Assembly (NCBI GenBank): GCA_029204225.1
Contig: MU831901.1
Span: 33,525 to 97,524, forward strand
Source: Diphasiastrum complanatum
Taxonomy: Eukaryota > Streptophyta > Lycopodiopsida > Lycopodiales > Lycopodiaceae
DNA length: 64,000 nucleotides
Direction of reading: 5' to 3'
Shown here: positions 49,501 to 60,489 of the stretch, in pieces
Layout: the number at the start of each line of letters is the position of its first letter
How positions within the stretch are numbered: the first letter of the stretch is position 1
Translations under genes and position numbers: made by a program
The notes under the pieces: generated by a model
Database searches by the model: none
What the model was told of the DNA's origin: nothing
What the model saw: only the letters and a program-made list of their open reading frames with translations

Positions 49501-49896
49501 CTCTCAACAAATGATGGATAAGGAGATCTCAGAAGATCTAGGACCCTAATACACTTCTATCTTGAACTTGGCTGGTTTCCAAGCATAGAAAGGAAGATTG
49601 AGACACATGCAATACTTTGCACACACTAAGAATGGATTACAAACTCAAACCAAACTGAAAACACTCTTGCTCAAGCTCTCAAACTTTCCAGTAAGTGACT
49701 AAATCAGGTTATGGTGTGAAGAGTTACTTGCATTCTTAGAGAATACACAAGACTAGGCTGCCAAGAATACCTAGAATTGAACAAACTTGATCAACATATG
49801 ATCAACACACTAAGATATTGATTCAACATCTAAAACCAAATGTAAACCACACTTCTAAAAGTTTATAAACTCTAGCAAGTGTTCTACATCCCTACA
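46564..49896 (-). mobile_element. Nested copia element, non-autonomous
   Basis: Bounded by TG (46564) and CA (49896) and by perfect 5-bp direct repeats ATCTT (46559-46563 and 49897-49901). Removing it with one repeat copy restores the outer gag reading HIIKMNATNE, which is the wording of its own gag, so the insertion borders are secure. A purine tract GAAGAGGGAG followed by TGTGAAAATTG at 47398 looks like PPT plus 3' LTR start (LTR 46564-47398). No matching 5' LTR is recognisable at the right end, so that end is rearranged or replaced. Confidence 0.7.
47394..49442 (-). CDS. gag-protease polyprotein with non-pol C-terminal tail (one in-frame stop)
   Basis: Minus strand, single frame from ATG 49442 to the stop at 47394-47396, broken only by TAA 49149-49151. 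Order: gag N-terminus SSNYSTWKVRMESLLELNEL, UBN2 capsid, Lys/Gly/Ser basic linker, knuckle CFYCGVKSHFANEC (about 48710-48660), retropepsin site WWIDSGSSSHMTSHKEFF (about 48510), and pre-integrase start FITKGDVLITRGNRQGRLYK. Where the zinc domain and integrase should follow there are about 250 residues of unfamiliar sequence. These include a hydrophobic segment (NTFIMILCSFTCTLFTILCK). The end reads EASYMDTIIYINYVVLHIV, which resembles a copia RT-connection remnant. It is thus a deletion derivative with an open fusion tail. Confidence 0.75.
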
Positions 49897-50093
49897 ATCT
49901 TGATTATGTGTAGAGCTTTCGTTGCTCTCTTGTCATACCTCACTTGATCTTGTTGAACCAAGGGTATCTCTTCAAACCCTACAACAATATCCATCAACTC
50001 ATGCATTTCAATAAGTGAGTCCATTCTCACCTTCCATGTAGAGTAGTTGGATGAGGTAAGCTTGTCATTGCCTTCCAACATGAATGCACTCAT
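49897..50093 (-). pseudogene. gag N-terminus of the outer copia element
   Basis: Minus strand from ATG 50093: MSAFMLEGNDKLTSSNYSTW then KVRMDSLIEMHELMDIVVG, ending ALHIIK at the insertion site. It continues at 46563. Confidence 0.85.
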
Positions 50094-50465
50094 TTGTCAT
50101 GAATCCACTCTTTTGAACAACAACAAATTTTTCCAAAAAGAAATCACAAAGATATGGAACCTCTCAATTCTCTTCTAGCACTTATCACTAGAAAATCAAC
50201 ACATAGAATGAAGAAATCTTGATCGACAACCTATGATCTACTAACAATCTAATGAATCTTTGGAATCCCACTTCCTAAGATTGAAATACACTCTATTGAA
50301 GTATAGCAACCTCAAAACATAGAGATCCAATCAAAATTAGAGCTTTGAAAAAATCACAAAAAAATGAATCTTCCAATTTCTACATGCAATTGCAACAAAC
50401 TTGATATTGAATCTTGTAGCCTCCAATGGAGCCTTCCTAATGCATCAAAAATTGGCCAAATCCAC
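50094..50465. other. Leader sequence between two minus-strand copia gags
   Basis: No motif. By position it is the leader of the outer element starting at 50093, abutting the truncated element to the right. No LTR or PBS was recognised. Confidence 0.4.
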
Positions 50466-51390
50466 CTACAAAAGATCACCTCTTATGCTTGAAGATGAGA
50501 AACTTGACATCATGAGTGAAACTTCATGAGAGCTCTCCTCTTCCTCTTGGCCTAGGTTTGATTGACTTTGAGATTGCTTCTTATTGAAGCACTCCAAGGC
50601 ATAGTGCCCCATCTTGCCACAAAAGTAGCATTTGATCTTCGACTTATCCTTCTTTGGCTTGCTCGAGCTTGGACTTGAAGATCCTTCTTGATCTTCACCT
50701 TTGACTTGGTTCTTCTTGAATGTACCACCCTTGCCTTTGGATGCTCTTGCTCTTGGTGAAAAGAGCCTTGTCATCTCCATCATTGAGAGAGAGCTTTTCC
50801 ATCCTTGACTTGATGTGAGTTCTCCCACTCTCCTCGGCCATGAGGACTCCTTGGAGACCTTCAAGTGAGGGCAACTTGCCCATAATTGCATAGCCTTGCA
50901 CTAGGTTAGCAAAATCCAAACTCAAACCATCCAAGATTAGTTGAACAAGTTCAATTCCCTTAATGGAATCTCCTATGTAAGCAAGCTCCTTGTTTAAGTC
51001 CTTAACTCTTAACACATATGAATGTCCACTATCTCCTTTACCTTGAAAACTTTGAAGGATTTGATTCTTCAAGGATAGCAACCTTGAAGTATTCTTGGAT
51101 TCATATATCCTTTGAAGAGCTTCCCATGCTTCTTGAGCTGAGGTGCAAGCACCTACCTCTTTAACAAGCTCATTAGCTACATTCACTTTTATACAATGGA
51201 GAGCAACCTTGCACCTCCTTTTGTATTTTGTAGCTTTTTGAGGGTGAATAGGCTTATCCTCTTCACCACTCACTATATCCATTAGATCTTGTAAAATAAG
51301 AATTGATTCCATTCTTAGCTTACAAATTGAATAATTAGAAGCATTCAATCTATCATGTGAATCCAAAAGATATGCATTCATTGAAGCCAT
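50466..51390 (-). pseudogene. copia gag (minus strand), one frameshift
   Basis: ATG 51390: MASMNAYLLDSHDRLNASNY then SICKLRMESILILQDLMDIV (Trp of the NYxxW box is Cys). The capsid runs through KVNVANELVKEVGACTSAQE, ESKNTSRLLSLKNQILQSFQ and GDSGHSYVLRVKDLNKELAY to EESGRTH. A frameshift near 50800 leads to the basic linker and the knuckle CYFCGKMGHYALEC (about 50630-50580). It ends at 50466 without protease. Confidence 0.85.
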
Positions 51391-51871
51391 CTATCTTTAA
51401 ACAAGATCTTGATCACAAGAATAGATGCAAAATAGAAATGAATGAAAGACTAGCTATCCCACTACCTAGGGACTTGAGAAAGCTCAAAACTTGGCCTCTC
51501 AATAAAATCCTACTTTATCTTAAGCCAAATCAAATCTACTAATGTCAACAAGAATGAAAACTAGCTTGAATTTGCATAAAAATTGGATCTAGAATTGCCT
51601 CCTTCTCGATCTCGACTTTACAAGGATACAAAATTCACCTAACCTAAACCAAAAGGAATCATATGCACATAAATGCCTCTTCAAATCATTCCTACAAGAT
51701 CAGGTTGAATCATCATGCAATAATCAATCCAAAATATATCACAAATCAAGCAAAATTGAACACAATCTTGACTAAAATTGCATTCCCTTGATGAGCATTT
51801 ATCAAAGTCTTTGGGTTGACCCCAAAAATGAATTTCTAAGATCTCAATAAGTCTAAGAACGACCTATTACA
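51391..51871. other. Leader of the copia element to the left
   Basis: No coding signal. It resembles in wording the segment 52500-52650 (for example the TCAGGTTGAA(C/T)C.T.ATGCAA block), so the two minus-strand copies share this leader. Confidence 0.45.
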
Positions 51872-52085
51872 TTACCAAATATAAGAATCTACCTTCCTTT
51901 TGATTGATTGAAAACTGTTCCTTGTGATAGACTCCACAAATCCAGTAGCATCAATATGAGAAAAGTGCAAAATACTTGCTATATTGATCCAATTGATAAG
52001 AGATGACCACAACTCAGATAATGAAGCTAAAAATCCTGTAAATAAAAAACCATAAGGCCCCTCTTCACTCAACAAAAGCCATTCA
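51872..52085 (-). other. Open fragment of unknown origin inside the copia cluster
   Basis: Minus strand: EEGPYGFLFTGFLASLSELW then INIASILHFSHIDATGFVES and an SFQSIKRKVDSYIW end with TAA. It replaces the gag of the right-hand copia copy at about 52085 and precedes the leader of the left-hand copy. It contains a hydrophobic stretch and does not look like any copia domain. It may be a captured gene piece; I do not recognise it. Confidence 0.4.
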
Positions 52086-52451
52086 ATATTAGTTGTACAA
52101 GTTCATCTTCATTTATAGACTCTCCTATAAGGCAAATTCTTTGCTCAACTCCTTTACTCTCAAAACATATGAATGAGCACTCTCCCCCTTCTTTTGGCAA
52201 CATTGAAAGATTTGATTCTTTAAGGCAAGAAATCTTGTAGTGTTCTTTGGCTCATAAAATTTTTGAAGAGACTCCCAAACCTCTTGGGCAAAGGTACATT
52301 CTCCTACTTCTTTTAGGAGTTCATTGGCTACATCCATTTTAATACAATAAAGGGCTAGTTTGTACCTCTTCTTGTATCTAGTGGATACTTGAGCGTGTAT
52401 AGGCTCCTCCTCATTCCCACTCACTATATCCAATGTAGAAAATTGACCCAA
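52086..52451 (-). pseudogene. copia gag fragment (minus strand)
   Basis: Minus strand: LDIVSGNEEEPIHAQVSTRY, YCIKMDVANELLKEVGECTF then QEVWESLQKFYEPKNTTRFL and GESAHSYVLRVKELSKEFA. Closest to the gag at 51390. It lacks the first 40 residues or so and is cut at about 52086. Confidence 0.85.
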
Positions 52452-52869
52452 ATTGACTCCTCCTTGATCTAAACTTCACAAGTTTTTTAAATATACAATC
52501 AACCTAAGAAAAGATGATGTAATTGCATATCAATGCCATTCTAAATCACTCTTATAAAATCAGGTTGAACCTTTATGCAAGAATCAAAACAATCTACTTT
52601 CCAAGCACAAGTTAAAAAGATCACAATTTTGACAGAAAATTAATCTTAATGATGAGTAAGTACAAAATGCTTTGGACTAAACTTAAATGACTCTTAGGAG
52701 GTCTCTCATACATTGGAGAACGACCTAAATCAGCTCCAAAACTTTTGAAACATCTACCTCTCCAATGCTTGAATGCTACTCCTCAAAGTTGTCTCAAAAC
52801 TCGCTTTGAATCAAATGTAAGGAAGCAAGCAAAACTTGCTAACTTGATCTTGTAGATAAGAAATGACTT

Positions 52870-53513
52870 GAACCTGAAGCCTAAACGCCTGTGGATCAGA
52901 TCCTACAAGAGTCCTCCTCACTTAATTTGTTCAATAATGGAGATACAAATCATAGATAATCACAAAAAATCAATTAAGCAATTCCCTTCACACATGTGAG
53001 TATATGGCTTGCCACAAGTAGAGGACACATTACCTCAACTCTCTAATCAATCCCACAAATGCAAAGAACCAAATCCAAATGGCAAATATCAAGCATAGAG
53101 ATCACCAACAACAATGATAGAAGGAAAACCAAATTTTTACTCATGCATTGATGGAGAAACCATCACATATTTATATATAAGTAGCTCGGATCTGAGCATT
53201 TTAGGGCTTCTCTGAACTCACCATGACCTAACCCTAACACTCAACCTAATAGGTCACTTGATCCACCCTAATTGGGGTGTCAAGATCTTGAGATCCAAAA
53301 ACAATGTAAAAAATGTTATTTTTGGCAGCTCCTACTTTTTCTCTAGCCTATCTATGTACATTTTGGCCTTATTTCAAAGGTGCCATCACAATGTAGGATG
53401 AAGAATAAAGTTCTTGAAAAGCATACTATGTTATTTGGCATGTGTGACATCCACAACATGTCCATCTTACCATTTACAAGTCATATGACCAAAATTGGTC
53501 CAAACTAGCTTGA
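52870..53513 (-). mobile_element. copia LTR in inverted orientation, first 13 bp missing
   Basis: On the minus strand from 53513 it reads CAAGCTAGTTTGGACCAATT and then follows LTR 57735-58436 almost base for base for about 500 bp, to the CACATGTGTGAAGGGAATTGC word at about 52990. After that it diverges; its end is not defined. It lacks the leading TGCTAAAAATCCA. It is the 5' LTR of the minus-strand copia to its left and is joined head-on to plus-strand pol sequence at 53514. Confidence 0.8.
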
Positions 53514-55059
53514 ATGGAGCCATTGAGGCTCACATACCAAGACAAGGGGAAGCAAGCCGAGAGTAATCCATCTTCATCCTTTGCACTCATTTCAAGTTTT
53601 GATGAACCTTCATGTGTAGAAGATGCATTGAGTTCCAAGGAATGGTTTCAAGTTAAAGTTAAAAATCAATATGGATGGAAGTGTAAGCAAACACAAGGAA
53701 AGGTTAGTTGCCAAAGGACATGCTCAAGCAAAGGGCATAGATATTGAAAAAACTTTTGCACCCGTGGCCAAGATGGTCACAATAAAATTACTTCTTGCAC
53801 TTGCTTCACATTTTGGTTAGATGATTCAAATGGATGTTTCTAATCCATTCTTAAATGGTTATTTGGAAGAAGACATCTTCATGGAGCAGCCCCAAGGCTT
53901 CATCAAGCTCGGGATGGAAGGTACATTTTCAAAGGATCTCATATGGTTTGAAGCAAGCATCAAGGTCCTGGAATTCAAGACTTCATGATTTCTTAGTTTC
54001 TATTGGATTCACTCAAAGTGAATGTGATCCAACTTTGTACATAATGTATGATGTAAATGGCATTGTACTTTTATTGATTTATGTAGATGACATCATCCTT
54101 AGTGGTGATAGCATTGATGGTATTGAGAAAACCAAGAAAAATCTATCACTAGAATCTAAGATGGTAGATCTTGGTCAACTTCACTTTATATTGGGCATAG
54201 AAGTACTTAGAGGCTCAAATTTCATCTTTATTAAGCTAACTAAGTATGCTCAAAGTTTTGCTCAATAGATTCAAGATGCAAGATTGCAAGCATGTAGAGA
54301 CACCAATGGAGCAAGATGTAAAAGTGCTCAAGAAAAGTGATGAAGCATCCTTTATGGACATCACTCTTTATAAGTAGCTTATAGGCTCCTTAATGTGGAT
54401 CACCAGAACTAGGCCTAATCTATGCTTTAGTGTGTGTAGGCTAAGTCAATATATGCAAGATCCATTAGTGATACATTGGAAAAATGCTAAAAGGATCTTG
54501 AGATACATCTCGGTTACTCTAGATCATGGAATTCTCTATAGAGGAGATGTCATTGATTTGCATGCCTTTAGTGAGTTGGATGTTGCAGGTGACAAAAGGG
54601 ATATGAAGTCCACAAGTGCCTATGCAACATTCATTGGTGGAGGAGTAGTTTCTTGGTTGTCAAAGAAACAAGAAACCATCTCACTTTCTTCAACCGAAGC
54701 CGAGTATAAAGCTCTCACCACTACAACAAAGGAGCTATTATGGATCAAAAGGCTACTAATGGAGTTGAAAGTCATGAGTTTAGATGTTGTTTCAACTCTC
54801 TACAATGACAACATTTCATCCCAACACCTTGCAACCAATCCAATCTTCCATGCAAGGTCAACACATATTGAGATCTCTCATCATTTTGTGAGAGAGAAGG
54901 TGCAATCAAAGGAGATATCTTTGGAGCATGTGGCAAGTAGTGAATGTATTGCTGATATCCTCACTAAACCACTTCAAAGAGCTGAATTTGTAAAGTTAAG
55001 ATCAGCCCTAGGTTTGATAAGCAAGTCTATGTTATCTTCAAACTAGTTGTGAGGAGGAG
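53514..55059 (+). pseudogene. copia reverse transcriptase-RNase H remnant (internal part A)
   Basis: Starts in the region before RT (SSFALISSFDEPSCVEDALS). RT pieces follow: LVAKGHAQAKGIDIEKTFAP, QMDVSNPFLNGYLEEDIFME and, in another frame, SYGLKQASRSWNSRLHDFLV then LLLIYVDDIILSGDSI, with the catalytic YVDD intact (about 54080). Then LESKMVDLGQLHFILGIEVL. RNase H runs open from 54393 to 55046: GDKRDMKSTSAYATFIGG, SLSSTEAEYKALTTTTKELL, YNDNISSQHLATNPIFHART-like, ADILTKPLQRAEFVKLRSAL. PPT GAGGAGGAG then LTR at 55060. Gag, protease and integrase are missing. Confidence 0.9.
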
Positions 55060-55738
55060 TGTTAAATTTACACGAGCTAGTTTGCACAATTATCACTTGT
55101 AAATGACTTTGAGGCCATGTTGTGGGATGTCACACATGACAAAAGCATAAAATACCTTATTCTAAGTCAAATCATTAACCTAGCTTTGGAATGGTACCTT
55201 TGGGATATGTCCAAAGAGTGCATAGATAGGGTAGAAAAAAAGTAGGAGCTTAAAATAGCATTTTTCTCATTATTTTTGGATCTCAAGGTACTAACCCTAA
55301 ATAGGGTGGATCAAGTGGATATTTAGGTTAGATGTTAGGGTTAGGTTATGATGAATACGTAGAAGCCCTAATATGCTCAGATCCGAGCTCTACATGTATA
55401 AATATGTGATGGGATTTCCATCCAATTATGAGAAAAATTGAGATTTTCCTTCTTGACTAGTTTGAGTCTATGATTTGATTGATGAATGCTATTGGCATAT
55501 GATTTTTTGTGATGATTGAATGATTTTGGAGTTGCAAGTATGGTACACAAGCAACAACATGCTGTACTTTAACACATGTGAAGAGTTTTGGAGCTAATTC
55601 ATGGAGTTCAAGCCAAGGTAAGCTAGGAATCAATGCATTGATTAGTAATCTAGCTTCTAGATCTTGTTTGGATCTTAAGTAGGTGCTTTATTCATAATTT
55701 CTAGGACCAAATGGGTTTATTTTGCTGCATTTTTATCA
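55060..55738 (+). mobile_element. copia LTR A (679 bp)
   Basis: Starts TGTTAAATTTACACGAGC after the PPT and ends GCATTTTTATCA. Diverged copy of LTR 57735-58436 (shared words GAGGCCATGTTGTGGGATGT, GTGGATCAAGTG, TATAAATATGTGATGG). It serves as 3' LTR of part A and lies directly upstream of part B, with no PBS between. Confidence 0.8.
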
Positions 55739-57734
55739 GATAGGCTCTATATCCATGATGGATATGATCAAGCACTCTTCACCAAAGGCAAGGGCAAAAC
55801 CAACAGTGAGGGAGCCACATTCAAGAAGGGTCAAGCAAAGATTGAAAGTCAACATGGATCTTCAACTCCAACTCCAATCAAGACCAAGGGGACAAGTCCA
55901 AGATCAAATGAGCAAGATGGGGCACTGTACCTCGGAATGCTTCAAGAGGAAGCAAGCACAAGGACAAGCAAACATCAACCAAGAGGAGGAAGAGAGTCCA
56001 CATGAGGACTCACTAATGATGTCAAGCTTTTTTTTTCATCAAGCTTCAAGGGGAAGATCCATGGTGGGTAGATAGTGGAGAAAGTTCCCACATGACAAGT
56101 AAAAGGGAGTACTTTTCAACTCTTTTGTCTTATGAAGGACCTATCAAGTCTATCATTTATAGTGAATGATGATGTTTGTAAGACAGAAGGTGTAGGTTCT
56201 ATCCCCTTGTGCTTAGGATATTCAAGAAAGGTCAATGTTGAAGGAGTCTTGTACATTCGTAGCATCACTAAGAATCTACTTCATGTTGGACATGTGGTTG
56301 GGACAGATGGTTGATAATGGTTTTTTTGTGGAATTCACTTCTAATGATTGTTACATAAAGAAGGAAAAATGTATTGCTAAGGGAACTAGACTTGGAAAAC
56401 TTGTCGAGGATAATCCATCTACTTCTTTTGTTCTTATGTCAAGTTTTGATGGGCCTTCAAACGTAGAAGATGCTTTGAGTTCAAAAGAATAATACCAAGA
56501 TATGCTAGATGAATATAATGCTTTGATAGATAATGGTACTTGGATCCTTGTTGATAGACCTTCTAAGAATGTGATAGGATGTAAGTAGGTGTTCAAACTC
56601 TCAAGTTAAATTCATATGGAAATAAGCAAGCACAAGGCAAGGCTAGTTGCCAAGGGATATGCCCAAGAGAAGGGCATAGAGTATGAGGAGAATTTTGCAC
56701 CCATGGCCAAGATAGTCACAATAAGATTGATACTTGCTCTTGCCTCTCATTTTGTATGGATGTTTTGTCAAATGGATGTGTCAAATGCATTTCTTAATGG
56801 ATTCTTGGAAGAAGACATCTTCATGGAGCAGCTCCAAAGATTCATCAAGCTCGGGTTGGAGAACAAAGTTTGTCATCTATCAAGGAGCATCTATGGCATG
56901 AAGCAAGCTTCTAGGTATTGGAATTCAAGACTACATCATTATCTTATTTCACATGGTTTCTCTCAAAGTGAATATGATCCTATCTTGTACCTTAAGAGTT
57001 AGAAATCAGAGTTAATCTGATATACATTTCATGTAAGCTCTAAATGTGATATTGTAATTAGTGTACAGTTAATTAGATTTGTTGTATTTAGTTGTGTTGG
57101 GGACGTGACCCACTAGGATATATTGATCGGGCACTGATCCCGTCTACGGCTACTTGGGTTAGCCAAGTAGCCACACATAGGAAGAAATTAGCTTGTACAG
57201 TGTATTTTTGAGTTCATTATGCTATACTAAGGGGCATGTCCTGGGTATAGCATAATGAACTCAACAAGTGCATATGCAACCTTCATAGGTGATAGAGTAG
57301 TTTCTTGGCTATCAAAGAAGCAAGAAATAATCTCACTCTCTTCAATCGAGGCTAAGTACAAGGCACTTACTACAACAACCAAGGAGGTGCTTTGGATCAA
57401 GAGACTACTAGTGGAGCTAAAGATTATGGATCCAAAGGATGCACCAATCATCTATAATGACAACATCTCAGCCCAACATCTTGCATCAAATCCAATTTTC
57501 CATGCAAGGTCCAAACGCATAGAGATTTGTCATCACTTTGTGAGGGAAAAGATGCAAGCAAAGGAGATCTCTTTGGAGCATGTATCAAGTAGTGAGCATG
57601 TGGCTGATATAAGTAGTGAGCGTGTGGCTGATATACTCACTAAACCTCTTCAAAGAGTAGCATTCATAAAGTTAAGAACATCTCTTGGAGTGATTAGTGG
57701 ATCTATGTTAGATCCAAACTAGTTGTGAGGAGGA
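55739..57734 (+). pseudogene. copia gag-protease-RT-RNase H remnant (internal part B)
   Basis: Follows LTR A without a PBS; the leader and most of gag are deleted. The knuckle region is partly lost (GHCTSECFKRKQAQGQANIN). The protease is WWVDSGESSHMTSKREY at about 56065, with DSGA changed to DSGE. GVGSIPLCLG and a short pre-integrase stretch follow; integrase is absent. RT from about 56500: WILVDRPSKN, HKARLVAKGYAQEKGIEYEE then QMDVSNAFLNGFLEEDIFME and SIYGMKQASRYWNSRLHHYL, ending at 57000. Then comes 240 bp of unrelated filler with a hairpin (57208-57264). RNase H 57255-57722 has a 24-bp tandem duplication (57588-57635). PPT GAGGAGGAG then LTR B. Confidence 0.9.
57208..57264. repeat. Perfect 20-bp inverted repeat at the RT/RNase H junction
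   Basis: Left arm TTGAGTTCATTATGCTATAC (57208-57227), right arm GTATAGCATAATGAACTCAA (57245-57264), loop 17 bp. The right arm contains the start of the RNase H piece (ATGAACTCAACAAGT), so the left arm is an inverted copy of coding sequence. Confidence 0.95.
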
Positions 57735-58436
57735 GTGCTAAAAATCCACAAGCTAGTTTGGACCAATTTTGGTAATATGACTTGTAATTGGTAAGATGGC
57801 CATGTTGTGGGATGTCACACGTGCCAAATAGCATAGGATGCTTTTCAAAAACTTTACCCTTCATCCTACATTGTGAAATAAGGCACTTTTGAAATAAGGC
57901 CAAAATGTACATATATAGGCTAGAGAAAAAGGAGCCAAAAATAGCATTTTTTACATTGTTTTTGGATCTCAAAATCTTGACCCCCAATTAAGGAGGATTA
58001 AGTGACCTATTAGGTTGGATGTTAGAGTTAGGTCATGATGAGTTCAGAGAAGCTCTAAAATGTTCAGATCTGAGCTACTTATGTATAAATATGTGATGGT
58101 TTCTCCATCAGTGTATGAGTAAAAATTTGGTTTTCCTTCTATCATTGTTGTTGGTGATCTCTATGCTTGATATTTGTCATTTGGATTTGGTTCTTTGCAT
58201 TTGTGGGATTGATTAGAGAGTTAAGGTACTGTCCTCTGCCTATGACAGGCCATACATTCACACATGTGAAGGGAATTGCAAGAATTGGAGCCTTATAGTG
58301 GAGATAAAGCCAAGGAAAAGCTAGTAAACACTAAATTGGATGGTGTTTTTGGTATTGGATCTCAATTGGATCTATTCAAGGTGCTTCCTCCATCATTTCA
58401 CAAGTTTATTGGAGTCTTTTTGCTGCATTTTTAACA
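57735..58436 (+). mobile_element. copia LTR B (702 bp)
   Basis: Starts TGCTAAAAATCCACAAGC after the PPT and ends GCATTTTTAACA. TATAAATATGTGATGG at 58083-58098 is a plausible TATA region. Together with LTR A and the inverted LTR at 52870-53513 it defines one family. Confidence 0.85.
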
Positions 58437-58778
58437 AAAGACACGACTTTATTATGAGAGGCCTTCTCATCTGAGTAGTGGTGACGAGGGCCATTTTTCA
58501 TGTGATAAGTCATACTTTCTAAGCTGAATTTGATTTTGATGACATTCAAATTTTAAATTTTGTATTTTTATATTATTTATTTTAGAGATTCTAATTATTA
58601 TTTTATCAGTTCATGCAAAAACTGGTGGTACATCAGCCTCCCTCCAAGTACTTCTGTATGCTTATCACAAGAATATGCAGTCCCTTTTCGACTAACTTAA
58701 AGAGACAAGGAGTTGAACTCAATTGGAATGATGCATGTGGTCAAAAATTTTAAAACAAAGTTTAATTTTATATTCATT

Positions 58779-58847
<69 letters not shown>

Positions 58848-59070
58848 CAAGGATAGCTAATTAAATTTTTTTTTTGCTTTCACAAACAAGAAGTCTCAAT
58901 ATTTTCTTTAGAAATTGCTCAAATTGTTGTAGTGACCAATATTGGCTATGGGTGGTTGTTGTAAAGATATAATCTACAAATGATTTAATTTACAATCAAA
59001 TATGCTAGAGATATATTGAAAGTTGAAAATGATTTTATTTCATATGAGAAAATATATGGGGATTACCTTA
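58437..59070. other. Spacer with a (CT)n microsatellite
   Basis: (CT)n runs uninterrupted from 58782 to 58841. The rest is AT-rich without a gene. The last five bases, CCTTA (59066-59070), are the left target duplication of the next element. Confidence 0.85.
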
Positions 59071-59684
59071 TGTGAAGAATTGCCAAAAATTGGCAAATCT
59101 AGCTTGATCAAAAATCATGTAGAGTAGTGTAAATTGTGTACACAAGTGAGTCCCACACATGTGAGGCCATGATGCCACATGGGAAACCCATCCTAATGTA
59201 GGTTAGGTCAAGTCAAGAGAGTTGGTCATCCCTACTTTATAGGACCTACACCTAAGTTTAAGGTGAAAATTTGACCAACTAGCTACCTACCAAGCATAAC
59301 TCTAGGAAATAGACTAGGGTTTCATTTTAGGTCAAGGAGAGTGAGTTAACTTCCTTATTACATGCAGAAAATTTTTGGAGCTCATTGGCAATCTCAAGCT
59401 AGTTCACTATGTACATTGAGTTTTTGTGATCCAAATGAAACCAAATCAATTTCTACTTGTTTCTCAGGTTGAAGGCCGTACTACAGCCTGTAGTACACAC
59501 GTGTGGGCTCAGATTTCAATGTTTATCAATGCTTTTGATTGTTAATGCTTGTTGTTTGTCAAATTGCCAATCTAGATCAACTTTTTTGTGTCTAGTTTTT
59601 TGATAGATTGTTAAGCAAGCATCCAATCACTCTTGTGGATCTTTTGTAGATCCATTTATGGTCCTAAAGTACAGTACTTTCACA
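59071..59684 (+). repeat. 5' LTR
   Basis: 614 bp, TGTGAAGAATT...CTTTCACA, with 6-bp inverted ends (TGTGAA/TTCACA). Compared with the 3' LTR I count roughly ten small differences and one 17-18-bp gap, so the insertion is relatively recent for this window. Confidence 0.95.
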
Positions 59685-59699
59685 TGGTATCAGAGCCAA
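59685..59699 (+). other. copia primer-binding site
   Basis: TGGTATCAGAGCCAA immediately after the LTR. Confidence 0.95.
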
Positions 59700-60117
59700 G
59701 TACAAGAGCATAAGCCATTGATCTAATGCAAATCCATTTTTAGCAAGTTTTGGTGCTAAAAGCTAGTATTGAGAGGGCAAGCTAGAATCTTGATTTTGGT
59801 GAGGAGATTTGATCCCAAACTTGGTAGGGGTCCAAATTCGTACTGTCCACATGTGTGGGCACCTCTGAACCTGCATTTAATGCATGGTATTCATTTGATC
59901 CAAAAAAATTCAATTTGTGAGCTATTGGTGTAATTTTTGGTGGAGATCCTAGGATAATTTACCAAGATCATTTGCCATTGATTAGATTTGAATTTGTTTC
60001 ATGGAATCTAATTAATCTAGGCTGAGTTCAAGTCCTATTAAGGTTAAAAACAGGTCTTGAAAGTACACCAAGAAGGAAGAAAGAGATTAAGTCATTTTTT
60101 TGTCCAAAAATAGCCAA

Positions 60118-60470
60118 ATTTGGCAAGATTTGATTGTAAGTAGATTTCACATCATCTTATCTTCATTCCAACTTTGTGAGGGAGTGCTAGAACTGAGATT
60201 ATAAGTCCATTTGTTGGAGTAGAAATCTAATTTGAGTGAAAAACTACAAGAGAGAGACCTTAGTGAGTTTCTAGAGACAATCAAATCCATTTCTTGGCAA
60301 GATTTGTTTGAAAGTAGTTTTCACTTCATCTTATCTTCATTCCAGCTTTGTGAGGGAGTGATAGAACTGTGATTATAAGTCCATTTGTTGGATTAGAAAT
60401 CAAATTTGAGTGAAACACTGCAAGTGTGAGACCTTTGTGAGTTTCAAGTCAATCAAATCTATTTCTTGTT
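60118..60470 (+). repeat. Tandem duplication of about 174 bp in the leader
   Basis: The block TGGCAAGATTTG.TTG.AAGTAG through ATCAAATC.ATTTCTTG occurs twice in a row (about 60121-60295 and 60296-60468), with about 10% differences. The second copy ends just before the gag ATG. Confidence 0.85.
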
Positions 60471-60489
60471 TGTAGAAGTCACTAGTAAG

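Noticed and set aside
47398-49896. Matched LTR pair for the nested copia element
   Set aside because: A PPT-like tract and LTR start are visible at 47398, but I could not find the same sequence at the right border, so no LTR pair was annotated there.
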